Positions 1 to 7,777 of a stretch of DNA of 40,184 bases are shown here, piece by piece. Position numbers and translations under genes: made by a program. Origin of the DNA: a virus; IMG/VR virus record IMGVR_UViG_3300042430_002650, positions 1 to 40,184 of that record, one strand, 5' to 3'. Every line of letters starts with the position of its first letter. Position 1 is the stretch's first letter. Under the pieces are notes generated by a model, which was not told the origin of the DNA, made no database searches, and worked only from the letters and a program-made list of their open reading frames with translations.

Positions 1-560
1 CATCAATCTTCTGGCCGCTGTTGCGATCACTCCAATGGCTCCAGCGTGGATCTCCCCACAGTTCAAACAGTTCGGCAAACTGCCCTTCCACGGTCACGAC
101 TTCGCCCGGACGAGTTTCGAGGGTGAACGTGCGCTCCAGCACGCGGCCCTGCCACGGCTCACCGCTCTCCCGCATGCGCTCCAAAAAGCGTTTGAGCATT
201 TCCCACACGACGAGGAACTGCCGCTCCAAACCCCAGCCGAGGCGCAAGTCCTGCGCTGGGCCTTCATCCCCATTCATGCGGTCCCCGGCGCTGACCACGG
301 CCCACGGGCCGGGCATGCAGCCGTTGATCGGCACCGTCTCACACGGCCACTCCATGGCCTGCCAGTAGCGGCCCAGCGGGTCCACCACCCACAGGCCAAT
401 GAACCACGGCTTAGCGTCTGCACCGTCGATCACCACATAAATCGACCCATCACGCGGGATGTCTTTCCAGTCGCACAGGTGCAGGTCTTCGCTCCACGCA
501 TTGGCAAACTCGCTGCGCTGGTCCTGCTCGACATCGCCATACAGCTTCATGCGCACCTGG
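1..560. repeat. Terminal direct repeat, left copy
   Basis: Matches 39625-40184 base for base without gaps apart from ten substitutions (window positions 128, 191, 211, 269, 284, 380, 400, 413, 419, 449). Eight are third-codon positions of terminase; the other two (211, 400) are Val/Ile exchanges. This is the signature of a circular or terminally redundant genome in which the ends come from slightly different population variants. Unit length is 39,624 bp. Confidence 0.95.
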
Positions 561-1771
561 CGATGCCCGCCACTCATGGCCCCGCCCATGATGGCATGAT
601 ACGCTGGCTTCCAGATGTTCGCACTGGTCGGCACACTGGCCACAAGGCGCAGCGGGTCGGGCGGCTGTGCAAAGCGCCACACCTGCGTCTTCGGCGCACC
701 GGCCATCGTCTTGAGCACGGGCGCATCGGCCCAGCCATACTTGCGTGCGCCTGCCAAGAACATCTTCACGGTGGCGGTGTAGCCCTTGATCGGCGTGAAG
801 GCGATGACATGCACGCCTTGCAGCACGGCACCGAGCAGAGAGCGATGGATCAAGTGGAACGGCTCCCCCGCCTCCAGCAGCGCCAGCAACTTCTTGATGC
901 GCTCCTGAAACCACGGTTCCCGCGTCATTTCCACGCGAGACGCGAGACGCGCATTCAGCGTCTTCACCAGCGCAGGCGGGATCAGCTCATCGCTCAGGAT
1001 CGTGTTATACTCGCCGCCTTGAAAGGTATCTTCGTCCTGGCCGTAGTTGCGCATCTCAAACCGCCCGCCGCCCGTGAAGGCCCGGCCAGCTTCGTCCTTC
1101 ACTTCCACCAGCACTTGAAACCAGTCATTGGTGAAGCCTTTGGCGTTGTAGTTGAACGCTGTGTCCACCGTGGCCTTCTTCCGCGCCTGCGCCTTCAGAT
1201 CGAGCGGCAGGTGATTGAAGATTTCCGGGTGATGCCATTTGCGGCTCATGCCTTCCGACTCATGCAGCACCATCACCTGCCCGCTCCAGGTGTCGTCATG
1301 CTCATAGCCCGGCGGCCGCGGCGAGTAGATGAAATTGCAACTCGTCAGATGCAGCAGCGTCTTGGTCTTGCCGGGGCGATTCCCCCCCGTGATGAGGTAT
1401 TCAATGACTTCCCCTGGCTGCGCCAGCCGCTTGCGGCAGAGTTCCACCAAGATCGGCCTGAAGTATTCCGAGATCCAGCCAAACTGGAACGGGTCACGCG
1501 CCATGCGTTTGATCCACGAGCGGCGCAGCTCCTCCCACTGCTTCACCTGTTCCCACGTCACCCGCATTTCCTGCGCCCGCTCATGGTAGCGCAGCTCATG
1601 CAGGAAAGACTCGTCAATGGCCAACCGCTCCCGCATGCGCAGCATGCAGCCCGTTTCATCCCACGGCGCGTCCCACAGAATTTCCAACGGCTGATACACC
1701 GCATGCGGCGTCTGCCGCGAAAGGCGGTCTTCCCACTCCTGGCGTGTCTGAAGGCGTTCAAGGTCCGTCAT
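1..1771 (-). CDS. terL: Terminase large subunit, N-terminal ATPase part (cut by window edge)
   Basis: ATP-driven DNA-packaging motor and headful/terminus nuclease. The reading frame starts at the ATG ending at 1771 and stays open to base 1, giving 590 codons; the remainder is at 39302-40184. Visible motifs: a terminase-type P-loop GGNRPGKT at about residues 129-136, a hydrophobic strand with acidic pair (ILSDE, about 258-262) as Walker B, and a later FTP coupling-like motif in VIAFTPIKG. Joined across the circle the protein is 697 residues, a usual length for TerL. The upstream gene ends 26 bp away and the putative small terminase lies one gene further upstream, matching the usual order except for the interposed 210-residue gene. 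The leader is A/C-rich with no Shine-Dalgarno site. Confidence 0.93.
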   Translation of the reverse strand, partial: MTDLERLQTRQEWEDRLSRQTPHAVYQPLEILWDAPWDETGCMLRMRERLAIDESFLHELRYHERAQEMRVTWEQVKQWEELRRSWIKRMARDPFQFGWISEYFRPILVELCRKRLAQPGEVIEYLITGGNRPGKTKTLLHLTSCNFIYSPRPPGYEHDDTWSGQVMVLHESEGMSRKWHHPEIFNHLPLDLKAQARKKATVDTAFNYNAKGFTNDWFQVLVEVKDEAGRAFTGGGRFEMRNYGQDEDTFQGGEYNTILSDELIPPALVKTLNARLASRVEMTREPWFQERIKKLLALLEAGEPFHLIHRSLLGAVLQGVHVIAFTPIKGYTATVKMFLAGARKYGWADAPVLKTMAGAPKTQVWRFAQPPDPLRLVASVPTSANIWKPAYHAIMGGAMSGGHRQVRMKLYGDVEQDQRSEFANAWSEDLHLCDWKDIPRDGSIYVVIDGADAKPWFIGLWVVDPLGRYWQAMEWPCETVPINGCMPGPWAVVSAGDRMNGDEGPAQDLRLGWGLERQFLVVWEMLKRFLERMRESGEPWQGRVLERTFTLETRPGEVVTVEGQFAELFELWGDPRWSHWSDRNSGQKID

Positions 1772-1797
1772 GGTTTCCGGTTTGGGGGTGTGATGGT

Positions 1798-2430
1798 TCA
1801 ATACGCCCACTTGGCATCGCCCAATATTTCGTCCGAATCGGACCACCACTCATCCCATTGAGCATTCGTAGCCACGCTCCAATCGGGGATGGCGGCAGCG
1901 GCCTCTTTGCCGGTCAGTGAGACGGGCAACCACTTGATCCGATTGTTGGGATAGATGGCAATCTGCCCGTTGGCGAGCTTGAGGACGTTGCCTTCTTTGT
2001 GCTCCTCAAGCAGTTCAGTATCGCCCACGTCGAGAGTGCCGCTGGCTTGACCTTCGGGCAGGTAGTCAATGGTGAACCAGTAGTGACCGCCGATGGGTGG
2101 ATTACCTTTGCCCAGGTTCACCAGCACGGGCACGTCGGAGAGTTGGTCTTTGCGCCAGACTTCAATGGACCCCGACAGGCATTCCCACATCTGCACTTTG
2201 TGCAGCGGCAATGCCGTGTGATCGTCTTCCGGCTCATACCAATAGACGCACTGCGGCGGCACCTTGTCGAAACAAGCAGCGTATTTCTCGACCCACACTT
2301 GGAAGCACAAGGGGCGGTTGCGCATGGCTCGGACGGAAACGAGCCACGCGGCTTCGTATTCGTCCACGGGGCCGCCAAACGTGTCGCAGCGGATGAAGAC
2401 TTTGGTTTTGGGTAAGTTGACGTTTCTCAT
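1798..2430 (-). CDS. Unknown protein between small and large terminase
   Basis: A 210-residue soluble protein that I do not recognise. It is rich in Trp and acidic residues (for example EVWRKDQ, and a C-terminal QWDEWWSDSDE stretch) and has no signal peptide or membrane segment. It sits between the putative small terminase (2467-3006) and the large terminase, with gaps of 36 and 26 bp, so it is probably co-transcribed with the packaging genes. The start ATG at 2430 is preceded by a C/A-rich leader without a Shine-Dalgarno site. The N-terminus (FIRCDTFGGPVDEYEAAWLV) is beta/alpha-like. A packaging accessory or an unrelated insertion are both possible. Confidence 0.75.
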   Translation of the reverse strand: MRNVNLPKTKVFIRCDTFGGPVDEYEAAWLVSVRAMRNRPLCFQVWVEKYAACFDKVPPQCVYWYEPEDDHTALPLHKVQMWECLSGSIEVWRKDQLSDVPVLVNLGKGNPPIGGHYWFTIDYLPEGQASGTLDVGDTELLEEHKEGNVLKLANGQIAIYPNNRIKWLPVSLTGKEAAAAIPDWSVATNAQWDEWWSDSDEILGDAKWAY

Positions 2431-2466
2431 GCAGTTCGTTGGGGTGTTGTGGGGGTGGTCTGGTGA

Positions 2467-3006
2467 TTAAAGTTTCGGCACCGGCACTAGCTCGGCTTCA
2501 AGGACGGGTGCAAAGCTCACCGGCTGGCGGCTGGCGCTGCCGGTCATGAGTTCGGCGGCAGCTTTGAACTCGTGCTCCACCGTGACTTCCAAGCGCTGCG
2601 GCGCACTGCCGCCCGCATCCTTGATGGCGATGCTGCCGATCATCATCGCGCTGTTGAGGTCACCGATTTTAAGTTTGCCCTTGTCGGACTGGTCTTCGAT
2701 GACCTCGGCCCGCATGCGGCGCAGGTCTTCTTCCTCCACCAGCATGCGCGTGGCCCGCGTCTCCCGCAGGTGCGCCCCGATGGCCCCGTCCTCGTCAATG
2801 ACCTCGGCGATGGTGTTGCGGCTGTGCTGGAGTTCCTTCGAGATGGCCAGCTTACTTTTCCCCTGCGCCCACAGCGCCCGGATCTGCGCCCGCTGCTCTG
2901 GCAGCAAGCGTGAACCATCATGCTCACCGCCCGACCACGCCGAAGGTTTCTTCAGCGTGACCGGGACAGACATGCCCAGCTCTGGGGTGGTCAGTGGTTG
3001 GCTCAT
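2467..3006 (-). CDS. Putative terminase small subunit (HTH)
   Basis: A 179-residue protein with a clear helix-turn-helix near residues 36-70 (LPEQRAQIRALWAQGKSKLA followed by ISKELQHSRNTIAEVI), resembling the DNA-binding N-terminus of phage small terminases. A helical middle (EEEDLRRMRAEVIEDQ) could mediate oligomerisation. Small terminases recognise the packaging site and deliver DNA to TerL; the gene lies one gene upstream of TerL on the same strand. The start is ATG at 3006. The C-terminus is less conserved-looking. Alternative: another HTH regulator of the packaging operon. The assignment rests on position plus HTH, not on a strong family signature. Confidence 0.65.
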   Translation of the reverse strand: MSQPLTTPELGMSVPVTLKKPSAWSGGEHDGSRLLPEQRAQIRALWAQGKSKLAISKELQHSRNTIAEVIDEDGAIGAHLRETRATRMLVEEEDLRRMRAEVIEDQSDKGKLKIGDLNSAMMIGSIAIKDAGGSAPQRLEVTVEHEFKAAAELMTGSASRQPVSFAPVLEAELVPVPKL

Positions 3007-3027
3007 TAGTTCAGGGGTAGAAGGTCA

Positions 3028-3417
3028 TCATGGACGGGCTGTTTTTTCACCGTGGCAGCGCGAACATGGTTGGTAGGTTTCGCCATCAGCGATTGAGACG
3101 CGGGCGAGAGTTTGGCCTGTGCCAGTGCAGCGGTAGCATCGGTTGTTTTTCTGCTCCCATGCCAGCTTCCAGGTGAGATGGTCGGCAATGCTGACCACGA
3201 ACTCCCGGCGGGTGGATTTGTCCATTTTCCGCCAGTTGCGGCGGCCCTTCCTTGGGCCGCGTGTGATGAGCGGTGCCACGACCCCAATGATGGAGAAATG
3301 CGTGGCGATGTAATCCTTCTGCCCGTCCTGGGATCTGGGTAGGCAGCTAAACTGGTAGCCCTCCCATTCAGCCGGGAGGGCGAGTGATTCGCGGGCTTGT
3401 AAAACGAGTAAGTTCAT
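3028..3417 (-). CDS. Small zinc-ribbon protein, unknown function
   Basis: A 129-residue protein. The C-terminal half carries two cysteine knuckles, CYRCTGTGQ and CSRCHGE, about 25 residues apart. This is the CxxCxGxG-type arrangement of DnaJ-like zinc ribbons and many phage NinX/recombination-associated small proteins. The N-terminal part (LPAEWEGYQFSCLPRSQDGQ) is not recognised. It starts at ATG 3417, three bases after the stop of the SSB-like gene, and ends 21 bases before the small terminase, so it bridges replication and packaging genes. A nucleic-acid-binding role is an inference from the zinc ribbon only. Confidence 0.75.
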   Translation of the reverse strand: MNLLVLQARESLALPAEWEGYQFSCLPRSQDGQKDYIATHFSIIGVVAPLITRGPRKGRRNWRKMDKSTRREFVVSIADHLTWKLAWEQKNNRCYRCTGTGQTLARVSIADGETYQPCSRCHGEKTARP

Positions 3418-3420
3418 AGC

Positions 3421-3828
3421 TCAAAAGGGAATGTCGTCGTCTTCAAAGCCGTCGCTCATCGCGCCCGCCTCGGTCTGCTGCGTCACCGGAGCACCCGCCG
3501 CAGGTCGTGCCGTGCGCTGGCCGCCTGCGTCATATTCCTTGGCATTCCCCAGGAACGGCAGATTCGGCGGCTCAGAACTTTCACGCTCCACCTTCGTCGT
3601 GCTCTCCTTGATCCAGTGCGTGTTGCCAAAGTCGTCCTTGCCCTCTTTGTTCGGCACTAGGTCCATGGATAAGCCCAGCCTGCCGCTCTTCTCCGAGCGG
3701 CGAATGCGCGAGTTTTTCAGCGGGATGACCAAGCATTCCGTGGGCGTGCCGGTCTTGTCTTTGAGGTTCATCAGCACCGCCCCCTGAAATTTGCTGGGGT
3801 CGATGTAGGCGTTAAGTTTGTTGTGCAT
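3421..3828 (-). CDS. SSB-like single-strand DNA-binding protein (acidic DDDIPF tail)
   Basis: A 135-residue protein when started at ATG 3828; an in-frame upstream extension to 3885 exists but adds only 19 basic residues from the leader. The last residues, GFEDDDIPF, are the canonical acidic C-terminal tip that bacterial SSB uses to recruit replication and repair partners. A Gly/Ala/Gln-rich linker (about residues 95-125) precedes it, also as in SSB. The N-terminal domain (NLKDKTGTPTECLVIPL, RLGLSMDLVPN) is beta-rich and does not look like textbook OB-fold SSB, so it may be a diverged fold with a captured tail. It lies downstream of DnaB-like helicase, consistent with a replisome role. Confidence 0.75.
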   Translation of the reverse strand: MHNKLNAYIDPSKFQGAVLMNLKDKTGTPTECLVIPLKNSRIRRSEKSGRLGLSMDLVPNKEGKDDFGNTHWIKESTTKVERESSEPPNLPFLGNAKEYDAGGQRTARPAAGAPVTQQTEAGAMSDGFEDDDIPF

Positions 3829-3848
3829 GGGGTGGGTGGGTTTGCGGT

Positions 3849-4049
3849 TCAGGAAAGTGCCAGGCTTTGGATGAAATCGCGCCACTGGCCGGGCTGTCTG
3901 GAGTCCAAAAACGCGGCGGCGCTGCCGTGGCGATTTTTGACCACATGGCCGTCGCCATTGTCGTCGATCTCGATCACCACTTCGTGCAGGCTTTGCTCGG
4001 CAGTCGTGCTGTGTGGTTCGTCGTCGGTGAGGATTAGAATGCTGGTCAT
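3849..4049 (-). CDS. Small acidic protein, unknown function
   Basis: A 66-residue protein from ATG 4049. An upstream in-frame Met at 4115 would translate the CA/AAC repeat leader (residues HTHNNNN), so 4049 is preferred. The sequence starts TSILILTDDEPHSTTAEQSL and contains an acidic patch (EIDDNGDG) and a Trp near the C-terminus. No family is recognised. It lies between the helicase and the SSB-like gene, on the same strand. Its leader is a striking run of CACA and ACAACA repeats with no Shine-Dalgarno site. Confidence 0.6.
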   Translation of the reverse strand: MTSILILTDDEPHSTTAEQSLHEVVIEIDDNGDGHVVKNRHGSAAAFLDSRQPGQWRDFIQSLALS

Positions 4050-4086
4050 GATGTTGTTGTTGTTGTGTGTGTGGGTGGTCGGGAAA

Positions 4087-5700
4087 TCAGTCGTCAAATT
4101 CAGCGAGGCTGGCACCCGCGGGCGCGGACTTGTCGCGCCAGTTTTTGCCGGGTTCTTTCTTGCTGACCTTGGGCTTCTTCGCGTAGCCCGGCTGGTAATC
4201 GCGGGTGTTGTTGCTCAGCAGGGAGTCACCCATGCTGCGCAGTCTAAAGATGCTCTTGTCAAACGGGAAGACCAGCGGAGCGCCATCGGTGGTGGTGGGT
4301 CCGTCCTTGTTCTTGGCAAGGTCGAAGCCCATGTATTCCTGCTCGCTGGGCAGGCCATCTTCCCCCTGCGTGAGTTCTTCGGGCGCATCGCAGATCATGC
4401 CGATGTAATCGGCATCCTGCTCGATCTGGCCGGACTCACGCAAGTCGGCCATGCCAGGCCGCGCCTTGTCACCATCACGGTTCAACTGCGCCAGGGTGAT
4501 CACTGGAATATCAAACTCATGCGCCAGGTGCTTCAAGCCCATGCTGATTTCCGCGATCTCAATCTGCCGCGACTGCTGCGCACGGCGCGAGCTGCTGCTC
4601 AGCAGTTGCAGGTAGTCGAGCAAGACCACGCACTTGGGCAGGCCATCCGTGCGCTCCGGCAAGCGTGAAATCTGCATGCGTGCCGTGGCTCGCAGTTCTT
4701 GAATGGTCATGCCAAAGGACTCATGCAGCCAGATTTGCGAGCGCTTCAACTCAGCCACGGCCACGCCTAACTTATCCTGCTCTGCGCGGGACATCAGGCC
4801 ATCACGCGCCTTAGAAATCGGCACCGTCCATTCATTCAGTAGCATGCGCCGCGTCAGCGCACGATCCGTGGTTTCCAGCGAGAAGAACAACACCGGGATG
4901 GGTGCTTGCTTGAACTCGTGATAATGCCCACGCCCCGTGCCGACGTTCAGCGCGATCTGGCAGGCCAGCACCGTCTTGCCGCGTGAAGGGCGGGCCGCGA
5001 TGACAAACAAGCCCGTTTTCAGGCCCATGATCACACGGTCGAGATCGGTGAAACCAAGCTGCACACCGCCTGCGATGTGGCCTTTGTTGTTGTAGGCCAA
5101 CTCAATTTCCGCCACCACTTCACCGACCACTTCCTTGATGTGCCGCGTGCCGCGTTTGGTGCTCTGCTCGTGCAGGTTGAAGAGGTCTCCTTCGGCCTTC
5201 TCAATCGCCGCCTTCCAGGACTGCGTGGTGTCAGTGGACGCAGCCGCCATGGACCACGCCGCCTTCAGCATGCCGCGCCGCGCCCGCATCTCCTCCAGCA
5301 TGGCCAGGTGATGAGCCATCATCGCAGGGGTGGCGGGCAGCATTTGCCCATACAGGTCGGAAATCCGCGCCGCACCGCCCACCATCTCAAGCTCCTGCCG
5401 GTGCCGCAAGCGCCCGGTGAACGTCACCACGTCTGCCCGCTGGCCGGAAACCGCCAGCTCCTCGATGAGCAGGAACACGGTGCGATTGTGAACGTGCTCA
5501 AACAGGTCATTGCGCAGCCGCCGCCCGTGCGCCTGCCACACCTCGCCGATCTGATCCAGATCCAGCGCATTGAGCAGCATGCCCAGCATCCATTCCTCAG
5601 ACTCCTTGGACCATGGAAGGGCCACATTCAGCCGCACATCGCGGCTGGCCGCTTCCTGCTCACGGTTTTCCTGCTCCTGCAATTCTTCGATTGTCATCAT
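4087..5700 (-). CDS. Replicative DNA helicase, DnaB family
   Basis: A 537-residue hexameric 5'-3' helicase. The N-terminal domain (about residues 30-150) is followed by a RecA-type motor with Walker A AARPSRGKT, motif FFSLETTDRALTRRM, Walker B CVVLLDYLQLL and the DnaB signature LAQLNRDGDKARP, DLRESGQIEQDADYIG. All motifs are intact. The start ATG at 5700 overlaps the stop of the upstream replisome-organizer-like gene as ATGA, which decides it over an upstream in-frame Met at 5778. The tail (about 60 residues) is basic and Pro/Lys-rich. Paired with the upstream loader-like gene and downstream SSB-tailed protein, it forms the phage replication module; no phage polymerase is visible, so host polymerase is presumably used. 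Confidence 0.95.
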   Translation of the reverse strand: MMTIEELQEQENREQEAASRDVRLNVALPWSKESEEWMLGMLLNALDLDQIGEVWQAHGRRLRNDLFEHVHNRTVFLLIEELAVSGQRADVVTFTGRLRHRQELEMVGGAARISDLYGQMLPATPAMMAHHLAMLEEMRARRGMLKAAWSMAAASTDTTQSWKAAIEKAEGDLFNLHEQSTKRGTRHIKEVVGEVVAEIELAYNNKGHIAGGVQLGFTDLDRVIMGLKTGLFVIAARPSRGKTVLACQIALNVGTGRGHYHEFKQAPIPVLFFSLETTDRALTRRMLLNEWTVPISKARDGLMSRAEQDKLGVAVAELKRSQIWLHESFGMTIQELRATARMQISRLPERTDGLPKCVVLLDYLQLLSSSSRRAQQSRQIEIAEISMGLKHLAHEFDIPVITLAQLNRDGDKARPGMADLRESGQIEQDADYIGMICDAPEELTQGEDGLPSEQEYMGFDLAKNKDGPTTTDGAPLVFPFDKSIFRLRSMGDSLLSNNTRDYQPGYAKKPKVSKKEPGKNWRDKSAPAGASLAEFDD

Positions 5701-6737
5701 GGCTTCACGCCCTCCATCTGCTTCCGCAGGATTTTGATTTTGTCGGCCCGCTCCAGCATGGCCCAGTGCTCTGCGCACAAGCCCAGCTCACGCGCCACTT
5801 CGCGCCAGTTTGTGGTAGGCTCTTGCACGCCTTGCACGGTGCGCCCGTCCTGTTTTTTCGCGCCCGGTGCAAACTTGCTCCAGTTCTTGGCGAGCGCTGA
5901 AGGACTCACCGAAACTTTGGGCCACTCGCGCCGGTAAGCCGCCGCCGCCGCGCTGATCATCTCCGGCGTCACGTCCGGGCAAACAGCCTTGATCTCGCTC
6001 AGCGCCTTGGCCGCCGCTCCCCACATGGAGCCAGTGACCGTTTCCACGCTGCCGCCGGATAGGACCGCTAGCGCATCCAGCAACTCGTTCCTTGCCCGCG
6101 CCGCCCCTTTCTTTTTTTTCTGTGGCGGAGGTTCGTCTTGAGTCTCGGCTTCAACCTGGGAAGCCAGCGGCAGCTTGGGCGGCGCGACAGCGCCTTCTAT
6201 GATTGGAGATGGAGATGGAGATGGAGATGGAGATGGAGATGGAGATGGAGATGGAGCATCGTTTTTGGGTGCGTTTTCATGCGACTGCATGCGTTTCGCA
6301 TCCGATTGCTTGCGATTCGCATGCGTTTCGCACCTGTCCTTGTGCGTTTCGTAATAATCAGGCATCTTGGCCTTGGCTCCATCGAAGCCTTCATGCCGGA
6401 CTAAAGCACTCCACTTGGCACTTTCAGACCTCTGTTTTTGTCCAGCAGACCATGGTTGATGATCTTCCCAATCATGCAACCGGCGCTCGTTTTCGGTGCC
6501 GTCGATGAAGCCAACACAGAAAAGCGTAGTAATCAAAAGTCCAGCATCCCCATGCCAATCAACCGCCAGTTCGAGATCCTCGTCAGTTAGACCAGAAAAA
6601 TCGCCATCACTGCGGTTCTCGCGTGCCCACAGCACCAGACGCACAAAACCCCACGCTCCAGGCTCCTTGAGACGGTGAACCAGCTTTTTCATTTTTGGGT
6701 GCCCTGGCAAAGCGCAGGAAAGGCGTGCATCACTCAT
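5697..6737 (-). CDS. Replisome organizer / helicase-loader-like protein with (Ser-Pro)n linker
   Basis: A 346-residue protein. The N-terminal 130 residues contain a winged-helix-like segment ending in a Trp/His-rich motif (LHDWEDHQPW), as in phage replication initiators and DnaD/DnaT-like organizers. A disordered middle contains about nine Ser-Pro dipeptides encoded by the GGAGAT hexamer array at 6205-6256. The C-terminal helical domain (from about 215, ARNELLDALAVLSGG to KILRKQMEGVKP) could contact helicase. It is translationally coupled on both sides: its start shares a base with the stop of the winged-helix gene (TGATG), and its stop overlaps the helicase start (ATGA). Origin recognition is inferred from position and domain type. 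Confidence 0.75.
   Translation of the reverse strand: MSDARLSCALPGHPKMKKLVHRLKEPGAWGFVRLVLWARENRSDGDFSGLTDEDLELAVDWHGDAGLLITTLFCVGFIDGTENERRLHDWEDHQPWSAGQKQRSESAKWSALVRHEGFDGAKAKMPDYYETHKDRCETHANRKQSDAKRMQSHENAPKNDAPSPSPSPSPSPSPSPSPIIEGAVAPPKLPLASQVEAETQDEPPPQKKKKGAARARNELLDALAVLSGGSVETVTGSMWGAAAKALSEIKAVCPDVTPEMISAAAAAYRREWPKVSVSPSALAKNWSKFAPGAKKQDGRTVQGVQEPTTNWREVARELGLCAEHWAMLERADKIKILRKQMEGVKP
6205..6256. repeat. GGAGAT hexanucleotide array (about 8.7 copies)
   Basis: Eight perfect tandem GGAGAT units at 6205-6252 plus a partial ninth, in frame inside the replisome-organizer-like gene, where they encode alternating Ser-Pro. As the unit is six bases, slippage would change linker length without breaking the frame. 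Confidence 0.97.
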
Positions 6738-7036
6738 CAGGCTTGGCCCTCCGGTTTGGCGCTCACCAGGGCCTTGCCTGCGGCGGTCAGATGAAAGTGC
6801 GCTTTGCGGTGGCGACGGCCATTTTCAGAAATGCCGGTGCCCGCCACGCGCTGCACGAAGCCCGCCGTGATGACCATTTCCAACTGGTTCCACACATGCC
6901 GGGTGGTGCGCTGCATGACCGGCGCGAGATCGTCCACCGTCACCGCATCGCGGAAGCTGTGGAGGATGATGAGCAGCAGCCAATGCGTCTCGTTGTATTG
7001 CAGCGCCGGAGCGCATTTGAGCCAGTGTTGAATCAT
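6737..7036 (-). CDS. Winged-helix (MarR/PadR-like) DNA-binding protein
   Basis: A 99-residue protein with the layout of a minimal winged helix: N-terminal helix (THWLLLIILHSFRDAV), recognition region (TVDDLAPVMQRTTRHVWNQL), and a wing with basic residues (GISENGRRHRKAHFHLTAAG). The TAAGKAL end is typical of MarR-like C-terminal wings. It overlaps the preceding gene (7033) by ATGA and the next gene by TGATG, so it belongs to the early leftward operon and may regulate it or assist replication initiation. No ligand pocket can be argued from sequence. Confidence 0.75.
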   Translation of the reverse strand: MIQHWLKCAPALQYNETHWLLLIILHSFRDAVTVDDLAPVMQRTTRHVWNQLEMVITAGFVQRVAGTGISENGRRHRKAHFHLTAAGKALVSAKPEGQA

Positions 7037-7299
7037 AGTGTGTCGGTTTCCTTGCCAAGGTTTTGAATGGTCTGCTGTGCGGCCAGGGCAGCGGCATGGC
7101 GCACGGCGGCGGCGTGCGCTTTTTCCAGGGGGGCGATCATGAGCGGCGCGTTTTTTTTGCCGCTGCTGATGACGGCATGGTCATCGCTGCGCAGGTCGAT
7201 CTGGCCGAGGGGCCAGAGCTGGCCGTTGTCGCGCACTTCGCACACGAGCACGCGCAGGTGCACCGGCAGGTGCATTTTACTTTCAAGGGAAGGAGTCAT
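7033..7299 (-). CDS. Small unknown early protein
   Basis: An 88-residue protein, not recognised. The first half is beta-like (LPVHLRVLVCEVRDNGQLWP) and the second half is helical and alanine-rich (EKAHAAAVRHAAALAAQQTI). It overlaps the upstream gene's stop (7296) and the downstream gene's start (7036) by ATGA, so expression is translationally coupled within the early operon. The start ATG at 7299 has no purine-rich Shine-Dalgarno site, so coupling probably decides initiation. Confidence 0.65.
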   Translation of the reverse strand: MTPSLESKMHLPVHLRVLVCEVRDNGQLWPLGQIDLRSDDHAVISSGKKNAPLMIAPLEKAHAAAVRHAAALAAQQTIQNLGKETDTL

Positions 7300-7493
7300 C
7301 GGAGGAGGTCGCAGTTAAAGGGATCGCGCACCGGCTTGCTGTCGGTGGGCAGGTTGTGGTTGAGAGCCGCCAGCGCGGTGTTGAGTTCGCTGGTGGCGTA
7401 AAGCAGAGCGGCCTTGCCCGTGGCGTCGGTGACTTCGTGCTGCGCCTCGGACACGAGGCGGCGGGCCATGATGAGCTTGTCCTGGGCACTCAT
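7296..7493 (-). CDS. Small helical early protein, unknown
   Basis: A 65-residue, largely helical protein (MSAQDKLIMARRLVSEAQHE, then a Leu-rich helix NTALAALNHNLP). It starts at ATG 7493 within an ATGA overlap with the upstream gene and ends in an ATGA overlap with the next. No family is recognised. The size and place in the operon resemble small early modulators found ahead of phage replication genes. Confidence 0.6.
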   Translation of the reverse strand: MSAQDKLIMARRLVSEAQHEVTDATGKAALLYATSELNTALAALNHNLPTDSKPVRDPFNCDLLR

Positions 7494-7777
7494 ACGGCGG
7501 CCCCCCTTTTTTTGCCCAGGATGCGGCGGGCTTCACGCAGCACGTCGAGGTGAGCGGTGTCATCGCTGACCATGCCAGCCGCCCGCACGATGAGGTCTTC
7601 CAGCGCCAAGATGCGCAGCCCCATCGTCGTCAGGAGTTTCATCGACGCGCCATCCATGCACGCCGCGCCCCCTTCTTTTTTTGGCGGCACCCCAGACAGG
7701 CAGGGGCAGTCCGGCTCTTGGCAGTCGATGGAGTTCGCCAGCAAGCACTGCGGGCATTGAGTGTGCATGTCATTCAT
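7490..7777 (-). CDS. Small cysteine-rich (zinc-knuckle) protein, first gene of coupled early operon
   Basis: A 95-residue protein from ATG 7777. The N-terminus carries six cysteines (CPQC, later DCQEPDCPCLSG), a plausible zinc-binding knuckle, followed by a helical segment (LRILALEDLIVRAAGMV) and a basic C-terminus (ARRILGKKRG). A longer in-frame extension to 7933 is possible but would translate low-complexity Gly/Ala-rich sequence, so I prefer 7777. It opens the chain of ATGA-coupled genes running to the helicase. Similar Cys-rich caps occur in many small phage proteins of unknown role. Confidence 0.65.
   Translation of the reverse strand: MNDMHTQCPQCLLANSIDCQEPDCPCLSGVPPKKEGGAACMDGASMKLLTTMGLRILALEDLIVRAAGMVSDDTAHLDVLREARRILGKKRGAAV

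Noticed and set aside
35-1861. 608-residue open frame on the plus strand
   Set aside because: Antisense of the terminase gene; composition is the mirror of GC3-rich coding and it has no motifs.
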